Source of the DNA: Chara braunii
Lineage: Eukaryota; Streptophyta; Charophyceae; Charales; Characeae
Assembly: GCA_003427395.1 (NCBI GenBank)
Contig: BFEA01000016.1
Location: 3,014,222-3,034,243, forward strand
Length of the DNA stretch: 20,022 nt
Direction: 5' to 3'
The position numbers and the translations under genes are program-made. This document shows, piece after piece, positions 8,291-16,209 of this stretch (positions within the stretch are counted from its first letter, which is position 1; each line of letters begins with the position of its first letter). The notes under the pieces were generated by a model, which saw only the letters and a list, made by a program, of their open reading frames with translations, had not been told where the DNA came from and ran no database searches.

Positions 8291-9265
8291 TAGCCTATTG
8301 GCTTAAAAGTTAATACCTCTGTTGTACTTGCTCTTTGATTCGACTGCATCTGATCTTGAGCAGGCCCTATGCCGGAATTGTCCTCTCAGCTGAACTAGCT
8401 GCCTGGTAAGCTTGTATTTCTAGAGCTTTGCTTATTTCCGGCCTTTTGCCTTGTGATATTTGTTGAGCATCGCTAGATTTCTAATCTTTTTTGCTGAGAT
8501 CACTCTACAGTCTACCTGTGTGCGGACTTGGGTTGGCCCTGTACCAGACTCTGCCTGCTTCACTATCGCTGAGCTATCTGAACGATTTCGCTACCCTTGT
8601 TGGTACGAGAATGTTGCTATCTCATCTGCTGCATCTTCTTCTGAAACCTATGTAGAGGGTTGGGGGGCAGGGACGATTTGGAGGCTGAAGATTATGGGTG
8701 GTGATGTGGGAGTTACATTGAACTAGGGTACTTTGCTACTTGGATGATTAATATTGATTATAGATCGACAGGGGACTTCGGTTTTACAGCGCTGCCGCTG
8801 CTTCCTTTTTTCCGCTCTTCTCTTCTCCATCCTTAATGACCGTACAGGTTACTATGTGTTAACTCGTCACCCGGTGCATCATCCCTCCCTGCCTATTCAT
8901 CATTTTGCCAAATGTATCCTTTCTCCCAATTGATGAAGATGAGAGTTGATCTGCAGCCTCCTTGCCTCAACCTGTCCTGCATGTGAATAATGTGACTAAG
9001 GAACAGTTAATCTGAAAGGAAAAGAATCACAGAGATCCTTAAGATTACCAATTTAGAACATTGAGCAGGTACAGAGCAATCACTTCAGATTTGGGGTCTA
9101 TTTGCGATCAGATGACAGCTGATAAGGCATTGCATACCGATCAGCTGTCAACAACAGGCCTTGTACAGGTGTGATGTGACCAGGAGGACACAGGTGCCTT
9201 GGTGTTCCCCGGCCTGTCATTGCTGTGTAACATAATTTACAACACACTGCGTCTTCCTGGCCCTA
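8291..9265. other. Long stretch with no supported gene
   Basis: About 975 bases with only short or shifting frames. A good donor-like CTG|GTAAGC occurs near 8406. An 88-codon frame at 8460-8726 has no recognisable motif. The plus strand is pyrimidine-rich in places, compatible with introns or an untranslated leader, but nothing firm can be called. Confidence 0.4.
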
Positions 9266-9273
9266 TGCAGGAT

Positions 9274-9500
9274 AGTGTCACACTGTCAGATGGAGACAAC
9301 CTCTTTGTGGGTTAGAAAAAGAAAAAAAGGAAGGTAAAATGCAATTTGCTTTCTGGCTGGTGGAACAAACTGTGTAAGTTCACTGATAAGAATCCATTTT
9401 GTCTTCATTTGCAGAGTCTTGGAGGCTCTTAGCCTCATCAGTGCAAGGACAGTCAGAATCGCAGTATCGAAGTTTGATGCTCCTGAGACTACAGGTGTAA
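9274..9500 (+). other. Two possible small exons, unproven
   Basis: After CCTATGCAG a short frame reads DSVTLSDGDNLFV before a GT. After CTTCATTTGCAG (ending at about 9413) a frame reads LEALSLISARTVRIAVSKFD followed by APETTG, ending at an ACAG|GTGTAAGT donor near 9494. Both have acceptor and donor signals and protein-like composition. Their phases do not join cleanly, and no upstream or downstream exon was found. Confidence 0.2.
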
Positions 9501-9932
9501 GTGATTTTCCTTCCACCACCACAAAGCATTGGTGTCAATAGTGGGGGGAGAGAGAAAGATTGTAAGCAAATTTCCAACCCCTAAAACTGTACCATCAGGG
9601 CAACCAAGCGTATTTTGTTGAAGCAAGTTTTTTCCTCGCTGTACGCATCGAACCGACTGCAGATGGGCTTGTACATTGAAAGCTTGGTGTCCATTGCCAA
9701 GTCCAGAATTTCCAGTCGGACCTGTCGCACTGGTGGTTTAAGGGAAAATGAAACAGAGATACATATGGAAGTGTGAGCACACAAAAAAACAGAGATGAGA
9801 AAGGAAATGAAAACAAGAACGACTTTAAGTCTGAGAAACGAATCTGTCACAGGCTCACATCCATTAAAAGAAACACTCTACACAGCCACTCAGCCCTGGA
9901 TACCCAANGGCATGACCNCTAGNAGGNTNTCN
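9501..9932. other. Spacer, no gene seen
   Basis: Frames exist on both strands but none shows a family motif. The region ends in scattered N bases (9908-9932) that lead into the TG microsatellite. Confidence 0.35.

Positions 9933-10005
<73 letters not shown>
9933..10005. repeat. (TG)36 microsatellite flanked by Ns
   Basis: A 73-base TG run. Single Ns at 9908-9932 and Ns at 10006-10007, 10017 and 10038 mark uncertain base calls around it, so its true length is unreliable. Confidence 0.95.
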
Positions 10006-10045
10006 NNAATTTTCACNACAGCAGCCCTTATTGCCTGNGTCTGTG

Positions 10046-10217
10046 TTGCCATGTTTGCTATGCATAACTCCACCCCCCCCCCCAAAAAAAAAAAACGCGA
10101 CTGCGCCAGGCTCGTTTATCAGACTTTGACCAACTCATCAGGGGTTCAAACCCTACAATCTTCCCGGGATGCATTGGACTGATGGATAAGGACTCACCAC
10201 ATCGTCTAGAGTTAGCG

Positions 10218-10282
<65 letters not shown>

Positions 10283-10442
10283 GTCATGTTTGCTCTACAC
10301 AACTCCCCAAAAACATCGCGACTGTGCCAGACTGTTTCGTTGGCCTTTCACCAACTCATCGGAGGTTGAGCCCTGACAGTCTACCCAAGATGCATTTGAC
10401 TGATGGATAAGAAGGACACACCACGTTGCCCAGAGTTAGCAA
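10046..10442. repeat. Tandem duplication of a ~170-bp unit
   Basis: Unit 1 (10046-10219) and unit 2 (10281-10442) share, in order, TTG[CT]CATGTTTGCT, ACTCC, a run of C/A, CGCGACTG[CT]GCCAG, CCAACTCATC, a T-arm-like GGGGTTCAAACCCT (degenerate in unit 2), GATGCATT, GACTGATGGATAAG and AGAGTTAGC. Each is preceded by a long TG tract. A related fragment occurs near 15950-16005. The T-arm-like word suggests tRNA ancestry, but no full tRNA is seen. Confidence 0.7.
10221..10280. repeat. (TG)30 microsatellite
   Basis: A 60-base TG run between the two copies of the duplicated unit. It encodes artificial Cys-Val runs. Confidence 0.95.
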
Positions 10443-10647
10443 TACCCCTTATGAAAGTGGTTGACTTTGCTCACACCATTTCGACAAAAATAGTTAAAAA
10501 AAAGTGACCCCTACTCTGTAGAAAGCTAAATACACCAACCCTGTGTGTGTGTGTTGTTAAAGCACCCCAAATTCTCTCTCTCATTTCCTCCACTAATCAT
10601 AACAAACATCCATCCATAACAAAAGAGTATAGATAGCTTCTTCTTTT

Positions 10648-10863
10648 TTTTTTCAAATTTGAACATGTCGTTACATATCCATTCTGGGGAGCATCAGTCC
10701 GGTTCCTATTCCCCCGGCAAGTCAAAATGGAAAACATAAAAGATACACACACGCTCCTCCCCATTATGGATTCCCCTGGCAAGTCAAAATTGAATACATG
10801 ATAATACCCACTCATGGTTCCTTCCGTCTGGCCGAAGGAACCCTGACCAGCATTGATTGCTCC
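10648..10863 (-). repeat. Dispersed repeat F, copy B
   Basis: Landmarks in order are a T9 tract, ATCCATTCTGGGGAGCATCA, CCGGTTCCTATTCC, CGGCAAGTCAAAAT, GCCGAAGGAACCCTGACCAG and CATTGATTGCTCC. The CCGGCAAGTCAAAA word is repeated as CTGGCAAGTCAAAA about 58 bases later, an internal partial duplication not seen in the other copies. Closest relative in the window is copy C at 18489-18685. Confidence 0.65.
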
Positions 10864-10917
10864 TCTGCTTTGGCTTGTAGTCAGTTAATGAGAAAGGAGA
10901 ATGCTTCGCTCTGTCCA

Positions 10918-11563
10918 GCTCAGAAGCCAAATGGGGCCATTGGGTAGAGAAAGGTATATGGAAAATTCAGCATCTCTGAGATGGCACAACCAACAAATGG
11001 AAATCAAGAAAAGGACCGAAGACCAATCATGAAAGGCACCCACCACCTTCAAGCAAACATTAATCAGATCATCGAGAGAACCCCGATAGAATGGAGACAC
11101 CTACTAAGTACTGACCAGAATTGGCAGTTTGGCGATTGGGCCTCACCAAAGGATCAAGAACTGTTAGTAGAGGTCCTGAAGTTCAAACCCTACGAAACAC
11201 AGAACAAGAATTGGATCTGCTGCGACATCTTCACCCTCCACGAACCAGACAATCCAGCAAGTTTTCTTAACGCAGTAAGCAGAACAGAGGCATCTTTCCT
11301 AATACATAACCTACAGAGAATAAGGGTCGTCGAAGGGGAAAGAAACAGGGTCTTCAAGCCCGAGTCTAGCATACAAGAGTTAGAAATTGTTCCTACAGAA
11401 TGCTCCTAAGGCACTACCAGTCGCCTCTCCACTTTATCATGCTGCCACAGACTAACTGACCACAAGCCCAAACTAGGATACCGCCTCTTCACAAAGCCTG
11501 CCTCAATAACCAATACCCTGCAAAATAGATGGGCCAAAGAGGAAAACGCACTTACTGACTAGC
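10918..11563 (+). pseudogene. LINE ORF2 fragment, post-RT region
   Basis: The start reads EKGIWKIQHL, a stop, then DGTTNKW, matching GVWKVSHILDEEKNDW of the first LINE. The 142-codon frame 10981-11409 carries MKGTHHLQANIN, TPIEWRHLLS and WQFGDW at 11122-11139. A last frame to 11563 reads LGYRLFTKPA and LQNRWAKEENALTD, equivalent to MGYNLVLKTK and IKNRW at about 3070-3130. This remnant therefore spans the same stretch as 2540-3140 of the first LINE and includes the lead-in to the zf-RVT domain. Its stop codon overlaps a GCATTGATT word shared with repeat F. No poly(A) is present. Stops and shifts make it non-functional. Confidence 0.7.
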
Positions 11564-11571
11564 ATTGATTG

Positions 11572-12000
11572 TAGCCACTGAGAGCTGAACGCATATCTTC
11601 CACTTGCCTTTGTATGTGATATGTTGTGCAGTGTCTTCAAGTTCATCTCAATCTCAATCACCTTGCCATCACTGATGAGCGCTTCAGCAAGTATACACAA
11701 GCCAAGGTATGTTAGTCTTCTCTGTGCAAATAGGTGCCAAGCAGGTTACTTCATTTCCACGGTATTTTGTGTTACTAGGCGATGCCACCCAAGTGAGAAT
11801 GCCTCTGGCACTGTGTACGGGGGAAAATCCTGGTGGGGATTTATGCCTATGCTGCTATGCACTAGTATGCATGCAATAACCCACTCATATATGCCCATGT
11901 CGTCGGCCAAAGGGGCCACCGGCAGGCCACAAAATCGGCCCTCAGGCCCCGTGCCCGACCAAGGGGCACAGAACCCCTGAAACGTGGGTTCAGAGGCCCT
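11572..12000. other. Intergenic stretch, no gene supported
   Basis: Mixed sequence with short frames. The part from about 11905 is rich in GGCC and CCCC/GGGG words that can pair locally. A minus-strand frame at 11590-11700 vaguely resembles a leucine-rich segment but has no repeats to support it. Confidence 0.35.
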
Positions 12001-12004
12001 GCGC

Positions 12005-12320
12005 CCGACAGTTGACCAAAGTCAACTGCCTGACGGAATATTCAGGCCCACGAGTCAAAGTCTGCACGGACCCAGCCCAGGCCACTGGTCAAACACACAC
12101 ACTTGGTTGTACACAGATATCCAGGCTGCATTTGGTCCAAGGGGAAGTCTGTAACTGTACGAGATCCAGGCCGTCGGCTGTGAGTCAATCTGAGCGTCCG
12201 TGGGTGAGGGACCAGAGGTAGGTCAACCTCGTCAACACTACTTATTGACCCTGCCCCTGGGAGTCAACATTCAGTCTTGTCGTGCTGCCTTGACGCTGGC
12301 ACGACGCTGGCTTGACGCTG
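12005..12320. promoter_or_regulatory. Dense cluster of W-box cores (TTGAC/GTCAA)
   Basis: TTGAC or its complement occurs at 12012, 12021, 12054, 12088, 12184, 12222, 12231, 12245, 12263, 12290 and 12312, that is 11 times in about 305 bases. Eight fit the fuller TTGAC[CT]. The first two form a perfect hairpin, CAGTTGAC-caaa-GTCAACTG (12009-12028). In plants TTGAC[CT] is the binding core of WRKY transcription factors. Whether this acts as a promoter is inference, because no gene start is proven nearby. Confidence 0.4.
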
Positions 12321-12344
12321 GCTGGACGCTGGCAAGACGCGGGC
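12290..12344 (+). repeat. Five tandem copies of an 11-bp unit
   Basis: Units nnGACGCTGGC run without gaps at 12290, 12301, 12312, 12323 and 12334. The last is GACGCGGGC. Only the first two bases vary between the first four. Confidence 0.85.
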
Positions 12345-12379
12345 TCTGCGGTGGCATTGTGCGACGACGACGCGAGACT

Positions 12380-12535
12380 GCTGCATTGTGTGCTGGCGCC
12401 TCCCTGCTTCTGGTGCCAGCTGGCTTCTTGCTTGCTGATGTAGCACTGCCCAGCTGTCTTCGATACTTCTTACGTGGCACTTACCACGCTGTCTTGGCAT
12501 TGCTGACATGGCGCATGCCACACTGTCTTCGATAC
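12380..12535 (+). repeat. Left copy of 156-bp exact duplication (assembly artefact)
   Basis: Identical by eye to 12574-12729, with a junction adapter between. It contains a degenerate ~35-bp internal repeat (CTGTCTT...TGGC...CCAC). True genomic sequence probably has one copy. Confidence 0.9.
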
Positions 12536-12573
12536 CTGTCTCTTATACACATCTAGATGTGTATAAGAGACAG
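12536..12573. other. Full Tn5/Nextera junction adapter (38 bp) left in the assembly
   Basis: ctgtctcttatacacatct (12536-12554) is followed by its exact reverse complement agatgtgtataagagacag (12555-12573). This is the Tn5 mosaic end in head-to-head form, the known junction sequence of Nextera mate-pair libraries. Its translation gives the familiar contaminant peptide SYTHLDVYKRQ. It is not a biological transposon insertion: there is no transposon body and no 9-bp target duplication, but a 156-bp duplication as expected from reading around a small circularised fragment. Confidence 0.97.
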
Positions 12574-12729
12574 GCTGCATTGTGTGCTGGCGCCTCCCTG
12601 CTTCTGGTGCCAGCTGGCTTCTTGCTTGCTGATGTAGCACTGCCCAGCTGTCTTCGATACTTCTTACGTGGCACTTACCACGCTGTCTTGGCATTGCTGA
12701 CATGGCGCATGCCACACTGTCTTCGATAC
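12574..12729 (+). repeat. Right copy of 156-bp exact duplication (assembly artefact)
   Basis: Second copy of 12380-12535, continuing into unique sequence at 12730. Removing 12536-12691, or an equivalent stretch plus the adapter (194 bp in all), would restore the likely genome order. Confidence 0.9.
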
Positions 12730-13191
12730 TGATTGGAGATGCGACAAGAGGGGTGATCAGGATCTGTGGATTGAGTGAGTGAGAGAGGAGACTTACCTGT
12801 TGCTGCTGTCGACATTGTGTACTGCTGAGTTGTGTTCAGGAGAGATCTGTGCCTACGTGGCACTACGTTGTGATCAGATCTTGTCAGGCTCGTTTCTGGG
12901 ATACTGTTTTGCTGACGTGGACGTGGGAGACGCCCGAGGAAGAAGTGGGATTGAAGGAGATCTATCTACCTGTACTATTGATGGATACTTTCTCTTCCAA
13001 CATCTAAGTCTCTTCTCCATCCTATCCGCTTCGTCCTATGGTTAACGAGACATTGTATCATTGATTGCATTCATGATTATTGGAGACATTTCTCAGCGCT
13101 GAGTTATTTCGTACTTCGACACTTGACGAGTTTCCTCCAGACTGGGTTCATTACATGCACTAGCATGCAGCATTGTCAACATTTCGTTTTG
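12730..13191. other. Intergenic stretch with ACGTGG words
   Basis: No convincing coding frame. CTACGTGGCAC near 12853 and GACGTGGACGTGGG near 12914 contain the ACGTGG core bound by plant bZIP factors, and a further TACGTGGC lies in the duplicated segment before it. Function is unproven. Confidence 0.3.
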
Positions 13192-13335
13192 GCTATTCTT
13201 TCTTTCTTTCTTTGTAGGGCCTTATGATCCTGGCTCCTTTCTGTCTTCTTGTGCATCAAGCAAGTCGTAGAACTACATAGCTCATTCTGCATGCTCGCCT
13301 CTGAAGGACTCCCGAACAGCATTGATTGCTCCCTG
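13192..13335 (-). repeat. Dispersed repeat F, copy D (diverged)
   Basis: It begins with a T-rich (TTTC)n stretch, then GGCCTTA, CCTGGCTCC, GCAAGTC, ACTACAT and finally GAAGGACTCCCGAACAGC with ATTGATTGCTCC. These follow the same order as copies A-C but with more differences. Confidence 0.45.
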
Positions 13336-13556
13336 TGAAGAGGGATTAGCGTCAGATAGCCTTTTCCTTCTTGGATTCCTCTCACGTCACAGCTTACAGA
13401 GACTCGAAGAGATGCTTGTGTTACGATCCTGGCCAATTTCGAAGTATGCATTCATCTGAAAGTACAATGCCATCCAATTGCAAAAAGAAATGAATGAACT
13501 TGAGAGGAAAGAGAGGGAAAGAAGAAGAAGAAGAAGTGAGAAAGAAGAAGATGATG
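13336..13556. other. Spacer with GAA-rich tract
   Basis: No gene seen. A purine-rich (GAA)n-like stretch occupies about 13505-13555, just before the duplicated segment. Confidence 0.4.
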
Positions 13557-13677
13557 ATGTACTCCAGCGTAGACCAATGTCAAGGCTCTTCTTCTTCGCC
13601 AACCAATCCCTTCCTCCTTATCTCCTTCCCTCTTATTCAAACAAGAAATAACAATAATAATGTTGAATGACTGAACC
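13557..13677 (+). repeat. Left copy of 121-bp exact duplication (assembly artefact)
   Basis: Identical by eye to 13709-13829, separated by a partial junction adapter. It is pyrimidine-rich and ends TGAATGACTGAACC. Confidence 0.9.
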
Positions 13678-13708
13678 CTGTCTCTTATACACATCTAGAT
13701 GTGTATAA
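13678..13708. other. Truncated Tn5/Nextera junction adapter
   Basis: ctgtctcttatacacatct at 13678-13696 is complete, followed by agatgtgtataa (13697-13708), 12 of the 19 bases of the other half. The same segment resumes at once as a second copy. The minus-strand ORF starting MCIRDR here is a translation of the adapter. Confidence 0.96.
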
Positions 13709-13829
13709 ATGTACTCCAGCGTAGACCAATGTCAAGGCTCTTCTTCTTCGCCAACCAATCCCTTCCTCCTTATCTCCTTCCCTCTTATTCAAACAAGAAA
13801 TAACAATAATAATGTTGAATGACTGAACC
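13709..13829 (+). repeat. Right copy of 121-bp exact duplication (assembly artefact)
   Basis: Second copy of 13557-13677, continuing into unique sequence at 13830. It should be collapsed together with the adapter. Confidence 0.9.
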
Positions 13830-15040
13830 AGAATCAATGTCCGAATCCCATTTCTACTGCAGGCACAACATGAGGTCCACCCTAGCCATGGCCACCCTTC
13901 TTCTTCCTCTACATACAGGCCGAGGCTATGGTGGACTACTGAGGCTTCAGCCTCCCGTCCAAAGGACAACCCAAAGCAGCTATGTCGCTGCCCTACTTCA
14001 AGGTCATCACCATGCAGCTATGCCGCTGCCCACTCAGCCACCATGCCTGACTCTGTCCCGAGNTTCCTTGATGCGGCACTACCCCAACGGGGCCTTCCTG
14101 ATGCAGCGCCTAGCAAGGAGATGAAGATGGTGTCTACCATAGCCAGGTAAGTGCCTCGCCACTCTCCTCCTTGGTCCCCTTCTCCCTCCTCCTCCTACCG
14201 GTAGAGCTCCACCATAGCCAAGGTGGAAGCTCCCGGCTTCTTCCTCCCAGCAGCGCTGTAGTACCCAGCGCCACTCCAGCCAGCGCTCCAGCAGCGTGTC
14301 GCCAAACTTGCACACTGAAGAATGAGGCTGGGCTCTCCGCCTGCCTCTTGATATAGCGGCCTACTTGCCTCCTGGGCGGTGACTTCCAGGCCGCTCGGCC
14401 TCTCCAAGCAACCGGTACTTCCTCCGTTTCGGAGGGAAACATCATTGCAGACCCTGATATTACCCGTACAGGCTGTAGACTCAGACTGGTTGGACTGGTA
14501 CCGGCCTAGACCTACCCTACCGCTACTGGACTATAAAAATGCCAACTTTGTCTTTTTCTGTTCGGCCTCCAGTACCCCCTCACGCCAACTGCAGTGGGGT
14601 GCAGTATCGGCCTACCGGCCCACTTGAGTGTTTTTCCGCTACCCCAAGGGCCGCGGGGCCGCTAGCTTCACCACTTGAGTGTTTTTCCCTGCTACAACCC
14701 TCAATGCCACGGCCACAGGTAAGTACCGGCCCTACGGGCCTGCCAAACAAGCAAAGTACCCTTGCGGGTCACACACACACTCATACCAACAAGCACTCAG
14801 ACAGGCACGCAGGTCACGAGCACGCACACACAGACAGACTTAGAAAACACAGCAGAATGCGGGAATCTCAGCAAGGCATCCATTCCATAGGCAGAACTTC
14901 AGAAATCAGCAGTGTTCTCAGTCTGTGTTTTGACGGGTCATTACACTTGACTTGAATCTGAGATGTTTTACGTTCATTGTGATATGTAATGCCTCACGTG
15001 GAGTGTTCGACTTAGCTATTGTGCATCATCCGCTTTCAGG
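13830..15040. other. Intergenic or untranslated region with splice-donor-like sites
   Basis: No frame in this 1.2-kb stretch matches a known family. Strong donor-like CCAG|GTAAGT and CACAG|GTAAGT occur near 14146 and 14716. A 17-base word CACTTGAGTGTTTTTCC is repeated at 14621-14637 and 14672-14688. An N at 14063 breaks one frame. A CACGTG G-box lies near 14996. The pattern fits a leader with introns, but no gene can be assembled. Confidence 0.3.
14532..14538 (+). promoter_or_regulatory. Possible TATA box
   Basis: CTATAAAAAT at 14531-14540 is a good TATA-box match in otherwise GC-moderate sequence. A strong splice donor follows about 180 bases downstream. No start codon or product can be tied to it. 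Confidence 0.25.
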
Positions 15041-15045
15041 CCGTT

Positions 15046-15224
15046 GTCTGTGCTCCTGCTTCTGTTCAACAGGATTTTGGCAACATGGGCTGGCCACTTG
15101 TGTTGCTTCTCAGCTTCCACCATTTAACATCTCTCCTCCTGAAGGCCCTGATTCCAAAGAGGGAAAAAAAAAAGGGAATTCTAAGAAGGTGCTCAGCAAA
15201 AAGTTGTTTGAATTTCAATTTTAG
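15046..15224 (+). other. Possible terminal exon, unproven
   Basis: After acceptor-like CTTTCAG and TTCAACAG a frame runs to a stop at 15222-15224. It ends PPFNISPPEGPDSKEGKKKG followed by a basic tail, NSKKVLSKKLFEFQF. The other open frame reads WPLVLLLSFHHL. Composition is protein-like but no family is recognised and no partner exon was found. Confidence 0.2.
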
Positions 15225-15239
15225 TTTTAACCTGTGTTA

Positions 15240-15850
15240 GTCCCCGGGCGGCCCGGCTGGGGGAAGGTCGCCCGGGTACCCTCCCGGGGGGCCCGGACCC
15301 GGCAGGGCCCGGGCACGGTCCCGGGCGATCCCAGCGCATAATATTCTAAAAAATAGAAAGAAAAAAAAAATTCAAAAAAATCCGAAAAAAAATATGTTGT
15401 GTAAAATTGCAATACAAACGACTTTTGGCTGAGGTCCACCTCGAAAATCCTTGTTAATTTCAAGATAAAAATAAATGAGAAAACATGAAGTCCCAAAAGA
15501 CTCCAAATGTACCCTTTTAAGCCCTTTAGTCACTGTTTATACCCCCCAACCCCCCCGGATGACCCATCACCAAAACCGAAGTTGAGACCGGATTCTGACT
15601 GCTTGGGCCAAGGGCAGTCCTGGCCTGAAGTCTTTTCTTTTTTTTTGGGATCCTTGCCTCTTTTTTGACCCGTCTGGTTTTGCCGGTTAACCCCCCCCTC
15701 TGCCCAACTGGCCTGGGCGTGCCTGGCCGGGCGACGGCCCAACATAGGTTTTGCGCTAGGGCTGCCCAGGACCAGTTTGGGACCTAGCCGGGAGCTTGCT
15801 CGGGACACCGGGCAGCCAGAGGCAGCCTGGGCACCCGGAAAGGTAACCTA
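15240..15850. repeat. GC-rich / AT-rich / GC-rich composite, probable repeat
   Basis: 15241-15330 is almost pure G+C, with five CCCGGG palindromes in about 90 bases. 15335-15530 is A/T-rich with several A runs. 15536-15840 is again G/C-rich with C7 runs and CCCGGG-like and GCCTGGGC words. No coding signal is convincing. The abrupt composition switches suggest an inserted repeat. Confidence 0.35.
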
Positions 15851-16209
15851 GCTAAAATACAAATTATAATATTCTATATCGCCGAACAGAGCTGCCTGTA
15901 AACTGTAGGCAGAGAGGGACAAGAGGACACCAAGCAAAGGGTTGTGACAAACACTTGCGTCCGAGTTTCACCCGCTCATCAGGAGGCTGAATCCAGTTTC
16001 TCAAACATTGTTTGTTGTTTTTTTAGATGATGTCAACGTATACACATGAAACAAAAAGGCCACTTTCCAATTTATCGCACCCATCCAGGATCATCCCGAA
16101 TGCAGTTTGTTTTTCGCTGTTTTTTGGGGTGGGGAGAGGGGGGCTTAAATAGGTGTACGTTGACTTGATTTCTCTATTTCAGTTCTTATCTTTTAGTTAA
16201 TAGTACTTA
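15851..16209. other. Spacer with a repeat fragment
   Basis: A short hairpin (CTGCCT/AGGCAG) lies at 15892-15912. The stretch at about 15950-16005 (TTTCACCCGCTCATCAGGAGG) resembles the tRNA-like part of the duplicated unit at 10046-10442. No gene seen. A pyrimidine-rich tract with CTATTTCAG precedes the candidate gene. Confidence 0.4.

Noticed and set aside
9795-10410. Cys-Val repeat proteins
   Set aside because: Translations of TG microsatellites.
11590-11700. Leucine-rich-repeat-like minus-strand frame
   Set aside because: A single segment without repeat units or good splice signals.
12536-12573. A Tn5-like insertion sequence
   Set aside because: Only the two mosaic ends are present, head to head, with no transposon body and no 9-bp target duplication; library artefact fits better.
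12470-12732. Open frames on both strands across 12536-12573
   Set aside because: They translate the sequencing adapter (SYTHLDVYKRQ) plus an artificial duplication.
13452-13969. Minus-strand frames starting with MCIRDR or running through 13678-13708
   Set aside because: The start is the translated mosaic end of the library adapter.
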